Source of the DNA: Kiritimatiellales bacterium
Lineage (GTDB): Bacteria; Verrucomicrobiota; Kiritimatiellia; Kiritimatiellales; Tichowtungiaceae
NCBI GenBank assembly: GCA_028692515.1
Contig: JAQUXG010000031.1
Span: 1 to 11,443 of the forward strand
Length of the DNA stretch: 11,443 nt
Reading direction: 5' to 3'
Shown here piece after piece: positions 1-4,748 of this stretch. Position 1 is the first letter of the stretch, and every line of letters starts with the position of its first letter. The notes under the pieces are model-generated. The model did no database searches. It had not been told where the DNA came from and was given only the letters and a program-made list of their open reading frames with translations. The translations under genes were made by a program, and so were the position numbers.

Positions 1-281
1 CAACGGCCGCCGACGGGAGTGAAGGCCTGCGCATGATGAAAAAGCAGAAACCGGATCTACTCATCACCGACATCATGATGCCGGAAATGGACGGCCTCGA
101 AGTTCTTCAGAAAATCCGGGAGGATTTCCCCGGCCTGCCGGTGATCGCCGTCTCCGGCGGGATGCGAAACGGCACCATCAACTTTCTACCCGTCGCCGAA
201 AAAATCGGTGCCTGCTGCGCACTGTACAAACCGGTTAAACTGCCGGCGCTGCTCCGCGCGGTACAAGCCGCTCTGGCCTGA
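1..281 (+). CDS. Response regulator receiver domain, C-terminal part (partial, 5' end outside window)
   Basis: The reading frame is open from base 3 and has no start that needs to lie in the window. An internal ATG at 33 would cut into the conserved fold, so the gene most likely begins upstream. About 92 residues are visible. They show the DGSEGL helix typical of the end of alpha 1/beta 2, the phosphoacceptor aspartate in LLITDIMMPEMDG, the VIAVSGG strand carrying the conserved Ser/Thr-type position, and the KPV lysine near the end. These are the hallmark residues of a CheY-like receiver phosphorylated by a sensor histidine kinase. The protein stops soon after the last helix, with no DNA-binding or enzymatic output domain. 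It is therefore either a single-domain response regulator or the terminal receiver of a hybrid kinase; the missing 5' end would decide. No link to the downstream genes is visible beyond shared strand. Confidence 0.9.
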   Translation, partial: TAADGSEGLRMMKKQKPDLLITDIMMPEMDGLEVLQKIREDFPGLPVIAVSGGMRNGTINFLPVAEKIGACCALYKPVKLPALLRAVQAALA

Positions 282-338
282 ACACCGCCATTCAGGAACT
301 GCTCACCGGCGCAGTGCCGAACTGACCCGCGATCATTC

Positions 339-353
339 TTCCAAACATTGGAA
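339..353. repeat. Dispersed palindrome TTCCAANNNTTGGAA, perfect copy
   Basis: The sequence reads TTCCAA ACA TTGGAA, two perfect 6-nt arms with a 3-nt centre, followed by ACCCC. It lies in the gap between the receiver gene and the radical SAM gene and ends 7 nt before the 18-bp promoter box at 361. It is one of eight copies in this window. There is no T-run after it, so it does not look like an intrinsic terminator. Confidence 0.75.
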
Positions 354-360
354 ACCCCAC

Positions 361-406
361 GGTAGGGTTTTACCCCATGGCAGGTTTTTCGTCGGCCTTC
401 TATCCT
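361..406 (+). promoter_or_regulatory. Putative activator box plus -10 hexamer, promoter of the radical SAM gene
   Basis: The box GGTAGGGTTTTACCCCAT spans 361-378 and contains an inverted GGGT-NNN-ACCC core. A -10-like TATCCT lies at 401-406, 40 nt from box start to hexamer start. The same box with identical spacing recurs at 1986 and 4675. If the -10 is real, the box spans about -52 to -35, so it would replace a -35 element, as class II activator sites do; no good TTGACA is present. Transcription would begin around 412-414, at or next to the ATG at 414. Promoter function is inferred from the conserved spacing; the regulator is unknown. Confidence 0.65.
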
Positions 407-413
407 GAAGACG

Positions 414-1910
414 ATGAACGTTCTTCTAATATACCCCGAGTTCCCAGACACGTTCTGGAGCTTTAAGCATGCACTGGAATTCATCGGAAAACGTTCGTCG
501 CTGCCGCCGCTGGGTTTGCTGACGGTCGCAGCCATGCTCCCGCCGGAATGGCCGGTGCGACTCGTAGATACAAACGTCCAAAAACTGACCGACAAAGATC
601 TGTCGTGGGCCGACTGCGCCTTTATCAGTGCGATGGTGATTCAACGCGACCCCGCGCGGAAAATTGCCGAACGATGCAAGGCCGCAGGTCTTCTGGTGGT
701 TGCCGGCGGTCCGTTGTTCAGCACCGAAGCCGAGCAGTTGCCGGACGTGGATCATTTTATCCTGAACGAGGCCGAGCTGACCCTTCCGCCCTTTCTCAAG
801 GATCTGGCGCAGGGCTGCGCGAAGCGGCTCTATTCCTCTTCTGAGTTCGCAGATATCCAACAGACCCCGGTTCCCCGCTGGGATCTGCTGAAGCTTAAAC
901 GCTATGCCAGCATGAGCATTCAGTTTTCGCGCGGATGCCCGTTCAACTGCGATTTTTGTAACGTCACCGCGCTGCTCGGTCACCGGGTGCGCACCAAGAC
1001 CTCGGCGCAAATCATCGCCGAGCTCGACGGCCTGTATGCGGCGGGGTGGCGCAGCCAGGTGTTTTTTGTCGACGATAACTTCATCGGCAACAAACCTTTT
1101 CTGAAAACCGATCTGCTGCCCGCCCTGATTGCGTGGAGACAAGGCAAGGCCGGAAATATTTTCTGCACCGAAGCCTCAATTAATCTGGCGGACGATCCGG
1201 CACTGATGGAGCTGATGGTTCAAGCCGGGTTCACCACCGTATTTATCGGCATCGAAACGCCGGATGATGCCTGCCTGGTCGAGTGCAGCAAGATTCAGAA
1301 CAAAAACCGGAATCTGATCGAAGATGTGAAACGAATTCAGCGCGCGGGCCTTCAGGTGCAGGGAGGGTTCATCGTCGGCTTCGACAGCGACCAGCCATCC
1401 ATCTTTCAACGGCAGATCGACTTCATCCAGAAGAGCGGAATCGTCACGGCAATGGTCGGCCTGCTGCAGGCACCGCCCGGCACCCGGCTCTACGAGCGTA
1501 TGAAAACAGAGGGGCGGCTTTGCGCAGAAGCCACGGGCGACAATGCGGACGGAACGACCAACATTGTTCCGGCCATGAATATCGGAACACTCAAAGCAGG
1601 CTACCGACGGATTTTGGAAACCATCTATTCTCCGGGTCCATACTATCAGCGCATCCGCACCTTCCTGCGCGAATACCCGCCGCCGCGTGTGCGCGAAAAA
1701 CTCCAGCTCTCACACATCCTCGCATTCGTGCGCGCCTTTTTCCGGCTGGGCATTCTGGGCCGGGAGCGCGTTTATTACTGGAAGCTTATGCTTTGGACTC
1801 AGTTCCGCCATCCCCGACTGATTCCTCATGCCGTCCTGTTCGCCATTTACGGCTATCACTTCCGCAAGATCTGCGAACAGCAGGTGCTGCAAGAAGGTTT
1901 TAGGCCATAG
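414..1910 (+). CDS. B12-binding domain-containing radical SAM protein (DUF4070-type C-terminus)
   Basis: This 498-residue protein is a class B-type radical SAM enzyme. Residues 1-150 form a Rossmann-like B12-binding region starting MNVLLIYPEFPDTFWS, with the PPLGLLTVAAMLP and VVAGGPLF segments seen in this family; the DxHxxG cobalamin-ligand motif is absent. The 4Fe-4S-binding cysteines are Cys175, Cys179 and Cys182 in RGCPFNCDFCN. Further core features are FFVDDNFIGNK, TEASINLADD, FIGIETP and GGFIVGFD. The last ~130 residues match the DUF4070 type of tail. Members use S-adenosylmethionine to make a radical, often for methyl transfer or ring chemistry, but the substrate here cannot be read from sequence, and no substrate-pathway gene sits beside it. 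The start at 414 gives the expected N-terminus. It has no convincing Shine-Dalgarno and lies only 7 nt past the putative -10 box, so the message may be leaderless. No clear terminator follows. Confidence 0.93.
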   Translation: MNVLLIYPEFPDTFWSFKHALEFIGKRSSLPPLGLLTVAAMLPPEWPVRLVDTNVQKLTDKDLSWADCAFISAMVIQRDPARKIAERCKAAGLLVVAGGPLFSTEAEQLPDVDHFILNEAELTLPPFLKDLAQGCAKRLYSSSEFADIQQTPVPRWDLLKLKRYASMSIQFSRGCPFNCDFCNVTALLGHRVRTKTSAQIIAELDGLYAAGWRSQVFFVDDNFIGNKPFLKTDLLPALIAWRQGKAGNIFCTEASINLADDPALMELMVQAGFTTVFIGIETPDDACLVECSKIQNKNRNLIEDVKRIQRAGLQVQGGFIVGFDSDQPSIFQRQIDFIQKSGIVTAMVGLLQAPPGTRLYERMKTEGRLCAEATGDNADGTTNIVPAMNIGTLKAGYRRILETIYSPGPYYQRIRTFLREYPPPRVREKLQLSHILAFVRAFFRLGILGRERVYYWKLMLWTQFRHPRLIPHAVLFAIYGYHFRKICEQQVLQEGFRP

Positions 1911-1937
1911 GCTTTATGGTGGATCGCTTCCAGCCTG

Positions 1938-1978
1938 GTTCAAGTTTCCAATTTCCAGTTTCAAGTTTCACGTTTCAG
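1938..1978 (+). repeat. Degenerate 7-nt tandem repeat (TTTCAAG-like units)
   Basis: Six consecutive units keep a strict 7-nt period: GTTCAAG, TTTCCAA, TTTCCAG, TTTCAAG, TTTCACG and a final TTTCAG. The tract lies in the gap after the radical SAM gene and stops 7 nt before the promoter box at 1986. It could be neutral slippage-derived DNA or an upstream element for the adjacent promoter; nothing in the sequence decides between these. Confidence 0.7.
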
Positions 1979-1985
1979 CCCCCCC

Positions 1986-2031
1986 GGTAGGGTTACACCC
2001 CATATCCGAAAGAGACCGTCGCGCGTAGTCT
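1986..2031 (+). promoter_or_regulatory. Putative activator box plus -10 hexamer, promoter of the small membrane protein operon
   Basis: The box GGTAGGGTTACACCCCAT spans 1986-2003 and a -10-like TAGTCT lies at 2026-2031, again 40 nt from box start. The intervening bases differ from the other two copies. The predicted start of transcription is about 2038, giving a leader of roughly 33 nt with a strong AAAAGGAG ribosome-binding site before the ATG at 2071. This copy has the weakest -10 of the three, consistent with dependence on an activator. Confidence 0.65.
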
Positions 2032-2070
2032 GTTTTCAGAAAAGGGAACCACGCAACAAAAGGAGATCTT

Positions 2071-2259
2071 ATGCCTCTTATTAACATCATTATCACACTG
2101 GTCGTCGCCGGTGTCGGGCTGTGGGCGATTAACAAATACATCCCGATGGCCAAGCCGATTAAAAACATCATCAACATCGTGGTGGTGCTGGTTCTCGTCC
2201 TGTGGCTGCTGCAGGTCTTCGGCATCATCGGCAGCGTCAACAGCATCCGGGTCAGATAA
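2071..2259 (+). CDS. Small two-helix membrane protein, Thivi_2564 family
   Basis: This 62-residue protein is almost wholly hydrophobic. Residues 3-20 and about 33-54 form two membrane segments, joined by the short polar turn NKYIPMAKPIKN, and the C-terminus is basic (SIRVR). Its length, the PLINIIIT opening and the NKYIPM turn match the small Thivi_2564-type membrane proteins, whose biochemical role is unknown to me. It has a strong AAAGGAG ribosome-binding site. It is the first gene after the promoter box at 1986 and is followed after 20 nt by the secreted repeat protein, so the two are probably co-transcribed. An inner-membrane location is likely. Family assignment is from recognition, not a search. 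Confidence 0.85.
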   Translation: MPLINIIITLVVAGVGLWAINKYIPMAKPIKNIINIVVVLVLVLWLLQVFGIIGSVNSIRVR

Positions 2260-2279
2260 ACAAAAAGGAGAAATGAATC

Positions 2280-2816
2280 ATGAAAAAACTATGGATCAGT
2301 TTAGCAACTCTGCTCATCGCAGGCGGAGCGATGGCCGTCACCAGACCGTTCAATGCCAGCATCACGCCGAATGTCGCAGTTTACGACCGAACCGACCGCA
2401 TTGAAGGTCTGACCCTCAGCATCTGGGGCGAAAACGAACAGACATCGCTGGCTCTGGGTATCGTCAATGGAACGACAGGAAACAGCGCCGGCTTGAGCTG
2501 GGGGTATATCCTGAACTATGCCGAAAACTATAAAGGCATCCAGTGGGCGCCGATTAACTATGTGACAGGCGACTTCCTCGGATGGCAGGGCGCACTCGTC
2601 AACTACACCGGCGGCTCCATGAAAGGTCTGCAAACCGGGGTTGTCAACTGCGCGGGACTTCTGACCGGATTACAGCTCGGCCTGGTCAACTATGCTCAGG
2701 ACGGGCAAACCGGCGTGCAGATCGGTCTCGTCAACCTGATTCCTTCGAACCAGTGGTTCAGCGGACTTCCGGACGAACTGGCACCGGGAATGATCTTCGT
2801 TAACTGGTGCTTCTAA
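2280..2816 (+). CDS. Secreted protein with glycine/GLVN-type surface repeats
   Basis: This 178-residue protein begins with a clear Sec signal peptide: a KK n-region, a hydrophobic core, and a probable cut after AMA at residue 19. The mature part consists of degenerate repeats of about 20-25 residues with the pattern G-x-Q-x-G-[LIV]-[VI]-N-[YL], for example GLQLGLVNYA and GVQIGLVNLI. Earlier, more divergent copies read ALGIVNG and GALVNYTGG. Such alternating small/hydrophobic repeats are typical of beta-rich surface or outer-membrane-associated proteins (LA_2272-like surface repeat proteins). There is no lipobox cysteine and no large C-terminal domain. The ribosome-binding site is AAAAAGGAG, and the gene lies 20 nt after the small membrane protein, under the same promoter. 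A hairpin terminator follows. Its function is unknown; a role in the cell envelope is an inference from the signal peptide and repeats. Confidence 0.8.
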   Translation: MKKLWISLATLLIAGGAMAVTRPFNASITPNVAVYDRTDRIEGLTLSIWGENEQTSLALGIVNGTTGNSAGLSWGYILNYAENYKGIQWAPINYVTGDFLGWQGALVNYTGGSMKGLQTGVVNCAGLLTGLQLGLVNYAQDGQTGVQIGLVNLIPSNQWFSGLPDELAPGMIFVNWCF

Positions 2817-2835
2817 TCCCCGGTTTCGGAGCGTC

Positions 2836-2875
2836 GGTCGCAGAGCCCCCTCTGCGGCCGCTTTTCGTGTCTTTA
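2836..2875 (+). terminator. Putative intrinsic terminator after the surface-repeat gene
   Basis: Arms GGTCGCAGAG (2836-2845) and CTCTGCGGCC (2850-2859) enclose a CCCC loop and pair over 10 positions with a single G-U. A broken T-rich stretch follows (GCTTTTCGTGTCTTT). It lies 20 nt after the stop of the preceding gene. The interrupted T-tract means termination may be partial, allowing some read-through into transaldolase. Confidence 0.7.
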
Positions 2876-2969
2876 AGGTGTAAACGATGTGATGAAGATT
2901 GAACACAACAAAGGCGCGGGTGACAAAACAAGCAATTTGACTTTCCTGACCCGCAAGGAGAAAGGAAAT

Positions 2970-4094
2970 ATGAAAACGAATTCTCTGAAACAACTGGGAA
3001 CTCTCGGCCAATCCATCTGGCTGGACTACATCCGGAGAGACTTGATCACCAATGGTGAGCTCAAGCGTCTGATCGAAGAGGACGGATTGCGGGGAATGAC
3101 CTCAAACCCGGCGATTTTTGAAAAGGCCATTGATGAGAGCCATGATTACGACAAGGACATCCGCGCTCAGACGCTGGCGGGAAAAGATGCCGAATCGATT
3201 TACGAAACCATCAGCCAGCGCGATGTGCAAAGTGCCGCCGATGTATTCCGCCCTCTTTATGACCGGACAGACGGTGGCGACGGGTATGTCAGCCTGGAGG
3301 TAAATCCTCATCTGGCGCGCAACACCGATGGAACCATCGAAGAAGCCCGCCGGTTATGGAAAGCCCTCAACCGGCCCAACGTCTTCATCAAAGTTCCCGC
3401 CACGCGCGAGGGATTGCCTGCAATTCAGCAGCTCATCAGCGAAGGCATCAACATCAACGTGACGCTGATCTTCGGACTGCCGCGCTACCGGCAGGTGGCG
3501 GAAGCTTTCATCGCCGGACTTGAAGCGCGGGCGGCGCAGGGAAACCCTGTGACCCGCATTGCTTCCGTCGCCAGTTTTTTTGTCAGCCGCATTGATGCGC
3601 TCATTGATCCTCTGCTGGAAAAAATCGTTACGCAGGGCGGCGGGCCGGCAGACCTCGCGCAAAAGGTGCGCGGTCAAACTGCCATCGCCAGCGCTAAGAA
3701 GGCTTATCAAATCTACAAAGAGATCTTCGGCAGCGACCGGTTTAAAAAACTGTCGGATCAGGGCGCGCGCCCCCAGCGCCTGCTGTGGGCCAGCACCGGC
3801 ACCAAGAATCCGGAATACAGCGATGTGAAATATATCGACGCGCTGATCGGGCCGGACACGGTGAACACGGCTCCGCTGGAAACGATCAATGCTTATCGCG
3901 ATCACGGTGAACCGCTCGCCCGGCTTGAACAAAACGTTGGCGAAGCGGCGCGCCGGCTGGCACTGCTTCCAGTCCTTGGAATTGACATCGACCAGCTAAC
4001 GCAGCAGCTCGAAGATGAAGGGGTCGAAAAATTTAACAAGCCGTTCGACGCACTGATGACGGCTCTGGCACAGGATAAATCACCAAGAGGCTGA
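2970..4094 (+). CDS. tal: Transaldolase
   Basis: This protein transfers a dihydroxyacetone unit between sugar phosphates in the non-oxidative pentose phosphate pathway (sedoheptulose 7-phosphate and glyceraldehyde 3-phosphate to erythrose 4-phosphate and fructose 6-phosphate). It has 374 residues, the length of the longer bacterial Tal subgroup. Visible landmarks are LGQSIWLDYIRRDLI near the start, GMTSNPAIFEKAI (residues 42-54), SLEVNPHLA, and NVFIKVPAT, whose Lys141 should be the Schiff-base lysine. INVTLIFGLPRY, SVASFFVSRID and LLWASTGTKNP follow in the usual order. The start at 2970 is preferred over an in-frame ATG at 2889 because it has AAGGAG upstream and gives the family N-terminus. 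No copy of the 18-bp promoter box is found upstream, so expression may come from its own unseen promoter or from read-through of the terminator at 2836. A 41-residue membrane peptide follows after 14 nt. Confidence 0.95.
   Translation: MKTNSLKQLGTLGQSIWLDYIRRDLITNGELKRLIEEDGLRGMTSNPAIFEKAIDESHDYDKDIRAQTLAGKDAESIYETISQRDVQSAADVFRPLYDRTDGGDGYVSLEVNPHLARNTDGTIEEARRLWKALNRPNVFIKVPATREGLPAIQQLISEGININVTLIFGLPRYRQVAEAFIAGLEARAAQGNPVTRIASVASFFVSRIDALIDPLLEKIVTQGGGPADLAQKVRGQTAIASAKKAYQIYKEIFGSDRFKKLSDQGARPQRLLWASTGTKNPEYSDVKYIDALIGPDTVNTAPLETINAYRDHGEPLARLEQNVGEAARRLALLPVLGIDIDQLTQQLEDEGVEKFNKPFDALMTALAQDKSPRG
3967..3981. repeat. TTCCAANNNTTGGAA palindrome, one mismatch, inside tal
   Basis: The sequence reads TTCCAG TCC TTGGAA, with one arm base changed. 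It lies inside the transaldolase frame and encodes part of LPVLGI, near the C-terminus. Because ordinary transaldolases have a similar hydrophobic-LGID stretch here, the protein does not look disrupted. Confidence 0.6.
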
Positions 4095-4108
4095 AAAGGA
4101 GGATCGTT

Positions 4109-4234
4109 ATGATGCCTCATCTGAACGGATGGATGGGCGGATGGGCCGGCCGCGGAATGTGGATTTGGCCGATACTCGTCGTGCTGGTAGTCGTTGTGCT
4201 GATCGTGGGGATTGAAAAGCTGTTCAGGAAATAA
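4109..4234 (+). CDS. 41-residue single-pass membrane peptide
   Basis: The frame starts with MMPHLNGWMGGWAGRG, a Gly/Trp/Met-rich head. It continues into one strongly hydrophobic helix (WIWPILVVLVVVVLIVGI, residues 18-35) and a basic end (EKLFRK), and stops at 4234. A near-perfect ribosome-binding site, AAAGGAGG at 4095-4102, sits 6 nt before the ATG and 14 nt downstream of tal, which strongly supports translation and co-transcription with tal. The Gly/Trp-rich head followed by a membrane helix recalls many tiny bacterial membrane proteins, but I recognise no named family. It is the second tiny membrane protein in this neighbourhood. Too small for an enzyme; it may modulate or anchor a partner, but this is not shown by the sequence. 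Confidence 0.75.
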   Translation: MMPHLNGWMGGWAGRGMWIWPILVVLVVVVLIVGIEKLFRK

Positions 4235-4325
4235 TCATCTGTTCGCTACCCGCCCACGAAATGAACTGCTACACGAGAAAGGAATTGCCCGCGCTGAAAG
4301 CGTAAAGCGCGGCGCAATAGAGATT

Positions 4326-4340
4326 TACCAAACATTGGAA
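4326..4340. repeat. TTCCAANNNTTGGAA palindrome, one mismatch
   Basis: The sequence reads TACCAA ACA TTGGAA and has the same ACA centre as the copy at 339. It is followed by GAACCC. It lies in the gene-free region downstream of the tal operon. Confidence 0.6.
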
Positions 4341-4447
4341 GAACCCGCCTTGGCTCTGAATGATTTTGTTGACCCCTCTTTTTGTGATTTTTTGTGGCCA
4401 AAACCTGATCCGCACTGAATGTCTCCCTCGGAGAGGTCGCCCTACCT

Positions 4448-4462
4448 TTCCAACCCTTGGAA
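4448..4462. repeat. TTCCAANNNTTGGAA palindrome, perfect copy
   Basis: The sequence reads TTCCAA CCC TTGGAA and is followed by ACCC, as at 339. It lies in the gene-free region upstream of phosphoketolase, about 225 nt before the promoter box. Confidence 0.75.
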
Positions 4463-4572
4463 ACCCACCCCGGCCTACGGCGGACGCGGACGGCCACCCG
4501 ATGGAGGGGGTTTTCCTTGCGTTCTCTGCGCTCTTTCGCGGCTAAACATCTTTCTCCTCGGAGCCCCTGGTA

Positions 4573-4594
4573 AAAGAACTGTACATTGTTCTTT
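4573..4594. repeat. Inverted repeat AAAGAAC-N8-GTTCTTT
   Basis: Two perfect 7-nt arms (4573-4579 and 4588-4594) flank an 8-nt centre that contains TGTACA. It lies about 80 nt upstream of the phosphoketolase activator box. It could be an operator for a dimeric regulator or a weak hairpin; there is no other copy in this window to support either. Confidence 0.45.
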
Positions 4595-4674
4595 ATGAAT
4601 GTTTTGGCGGCAAGAGGCACTAAACAGGCACGTGAGCGCGTCGGCTTTTCGCTATAGGTTTTTTTAACCTCCCT

Positions 4675-4720
4675 GGTAGGGTTTCACCCCATGGAGTGCT
4701 GACACCTCGCGGCATATACT
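4675..4720 (+). promoter_or_regulatory. Putative activator box plus -10 hexamer, promoter of phosphoketolase
   Basis: The box GGTAGGGTTTCACCCCAT spans 4675-4692 and a good -10, TATACT, lies at 4715-4720. The offset is 40 nt, exactly as in the copies at 361 and 1986. The leader is about 22 nt and carries AAGGAG 8 nt before the ATG at 4749. No -35 hexamer of the TTGACA type is seen at the right distance. This is the best of the three promoters by -10 match. Confidence 0.7.
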
Positions 4721-4748
4721 CACTATCCAAATATAAGGAGACGTCAAA

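Larger units (their letters stand above)
4235..4674. other. 440 bp gene-free region with short inverted repeats
   Basis: No convincing coding frame is present. It contains a hairpin with 7-nt arms CCGCGCT (4289-4295) and AGCGCGG (4306-4312). It also holds two copies of the TTCCAANNNTTGGAA palindrome (4326 and 4448), and a G/C-rich imperfect stem about 4460-4516 ending GGGGGTTTT that could terminate the tal operon. An inverted repeat AAAGAAC-N8-GTTCTTT lies at 4573-4594. AGGTT-TTTTT-AACCT lies at 4656-4670, just before the phosphoketolase promoter box. The stretch about 4515-4545 (CCTTGCGTTCTCTGCGCTC and on) has a degenerate GCG-TTCT periodicity. The density of short palindromes suggests regulatory or repeat-derived DNA. 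Confidence 0.6.

Noticed and set aside
361..378. Assigning the box to a NarL-type regulator because of its ACCCCAT half
   Set aside because: NarL-type heptamers have a different orientation and spacing from the GGGT-NNN-ACCC core, so the regulator is left unnamed.
361..406. Reading the 18-bp box as a sigma-54 promoter or as the -35 of an alternative sigma factor
   Set aside because: The GG-N10-GC arrangement of sigma-54 promoters is not shared by the three copies, and the end of the box is 22 nt from the -10 hexamer, too far for a -35 element. An activator site fits better.
426..1142. 238-codon open frame on the minus strand inside the radical SAM gene
   Set aside because: Antisense to a conserved protein with intact CxxxCxxC motif; the translation has no recognisable features.
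1895..1920. CCATA/TATGG inverted repeat at the end of the radical SAM gene as a terminator
   Set aside because: The arms are only 5 bp and no T-tract follows.
3354..3932. 192-codon open frame on the minus strand inside transaldolase
   Set aside because: Antisense shadow of a conserved gene without its own start signals.
4289..4312. Hairpin CCGCGCT/AGCGCGG as an intrinsic terminator for the tal operon
   Set aside because: No T-run follows the second arm on the plus strand, so I list it only as an inverted repeat.
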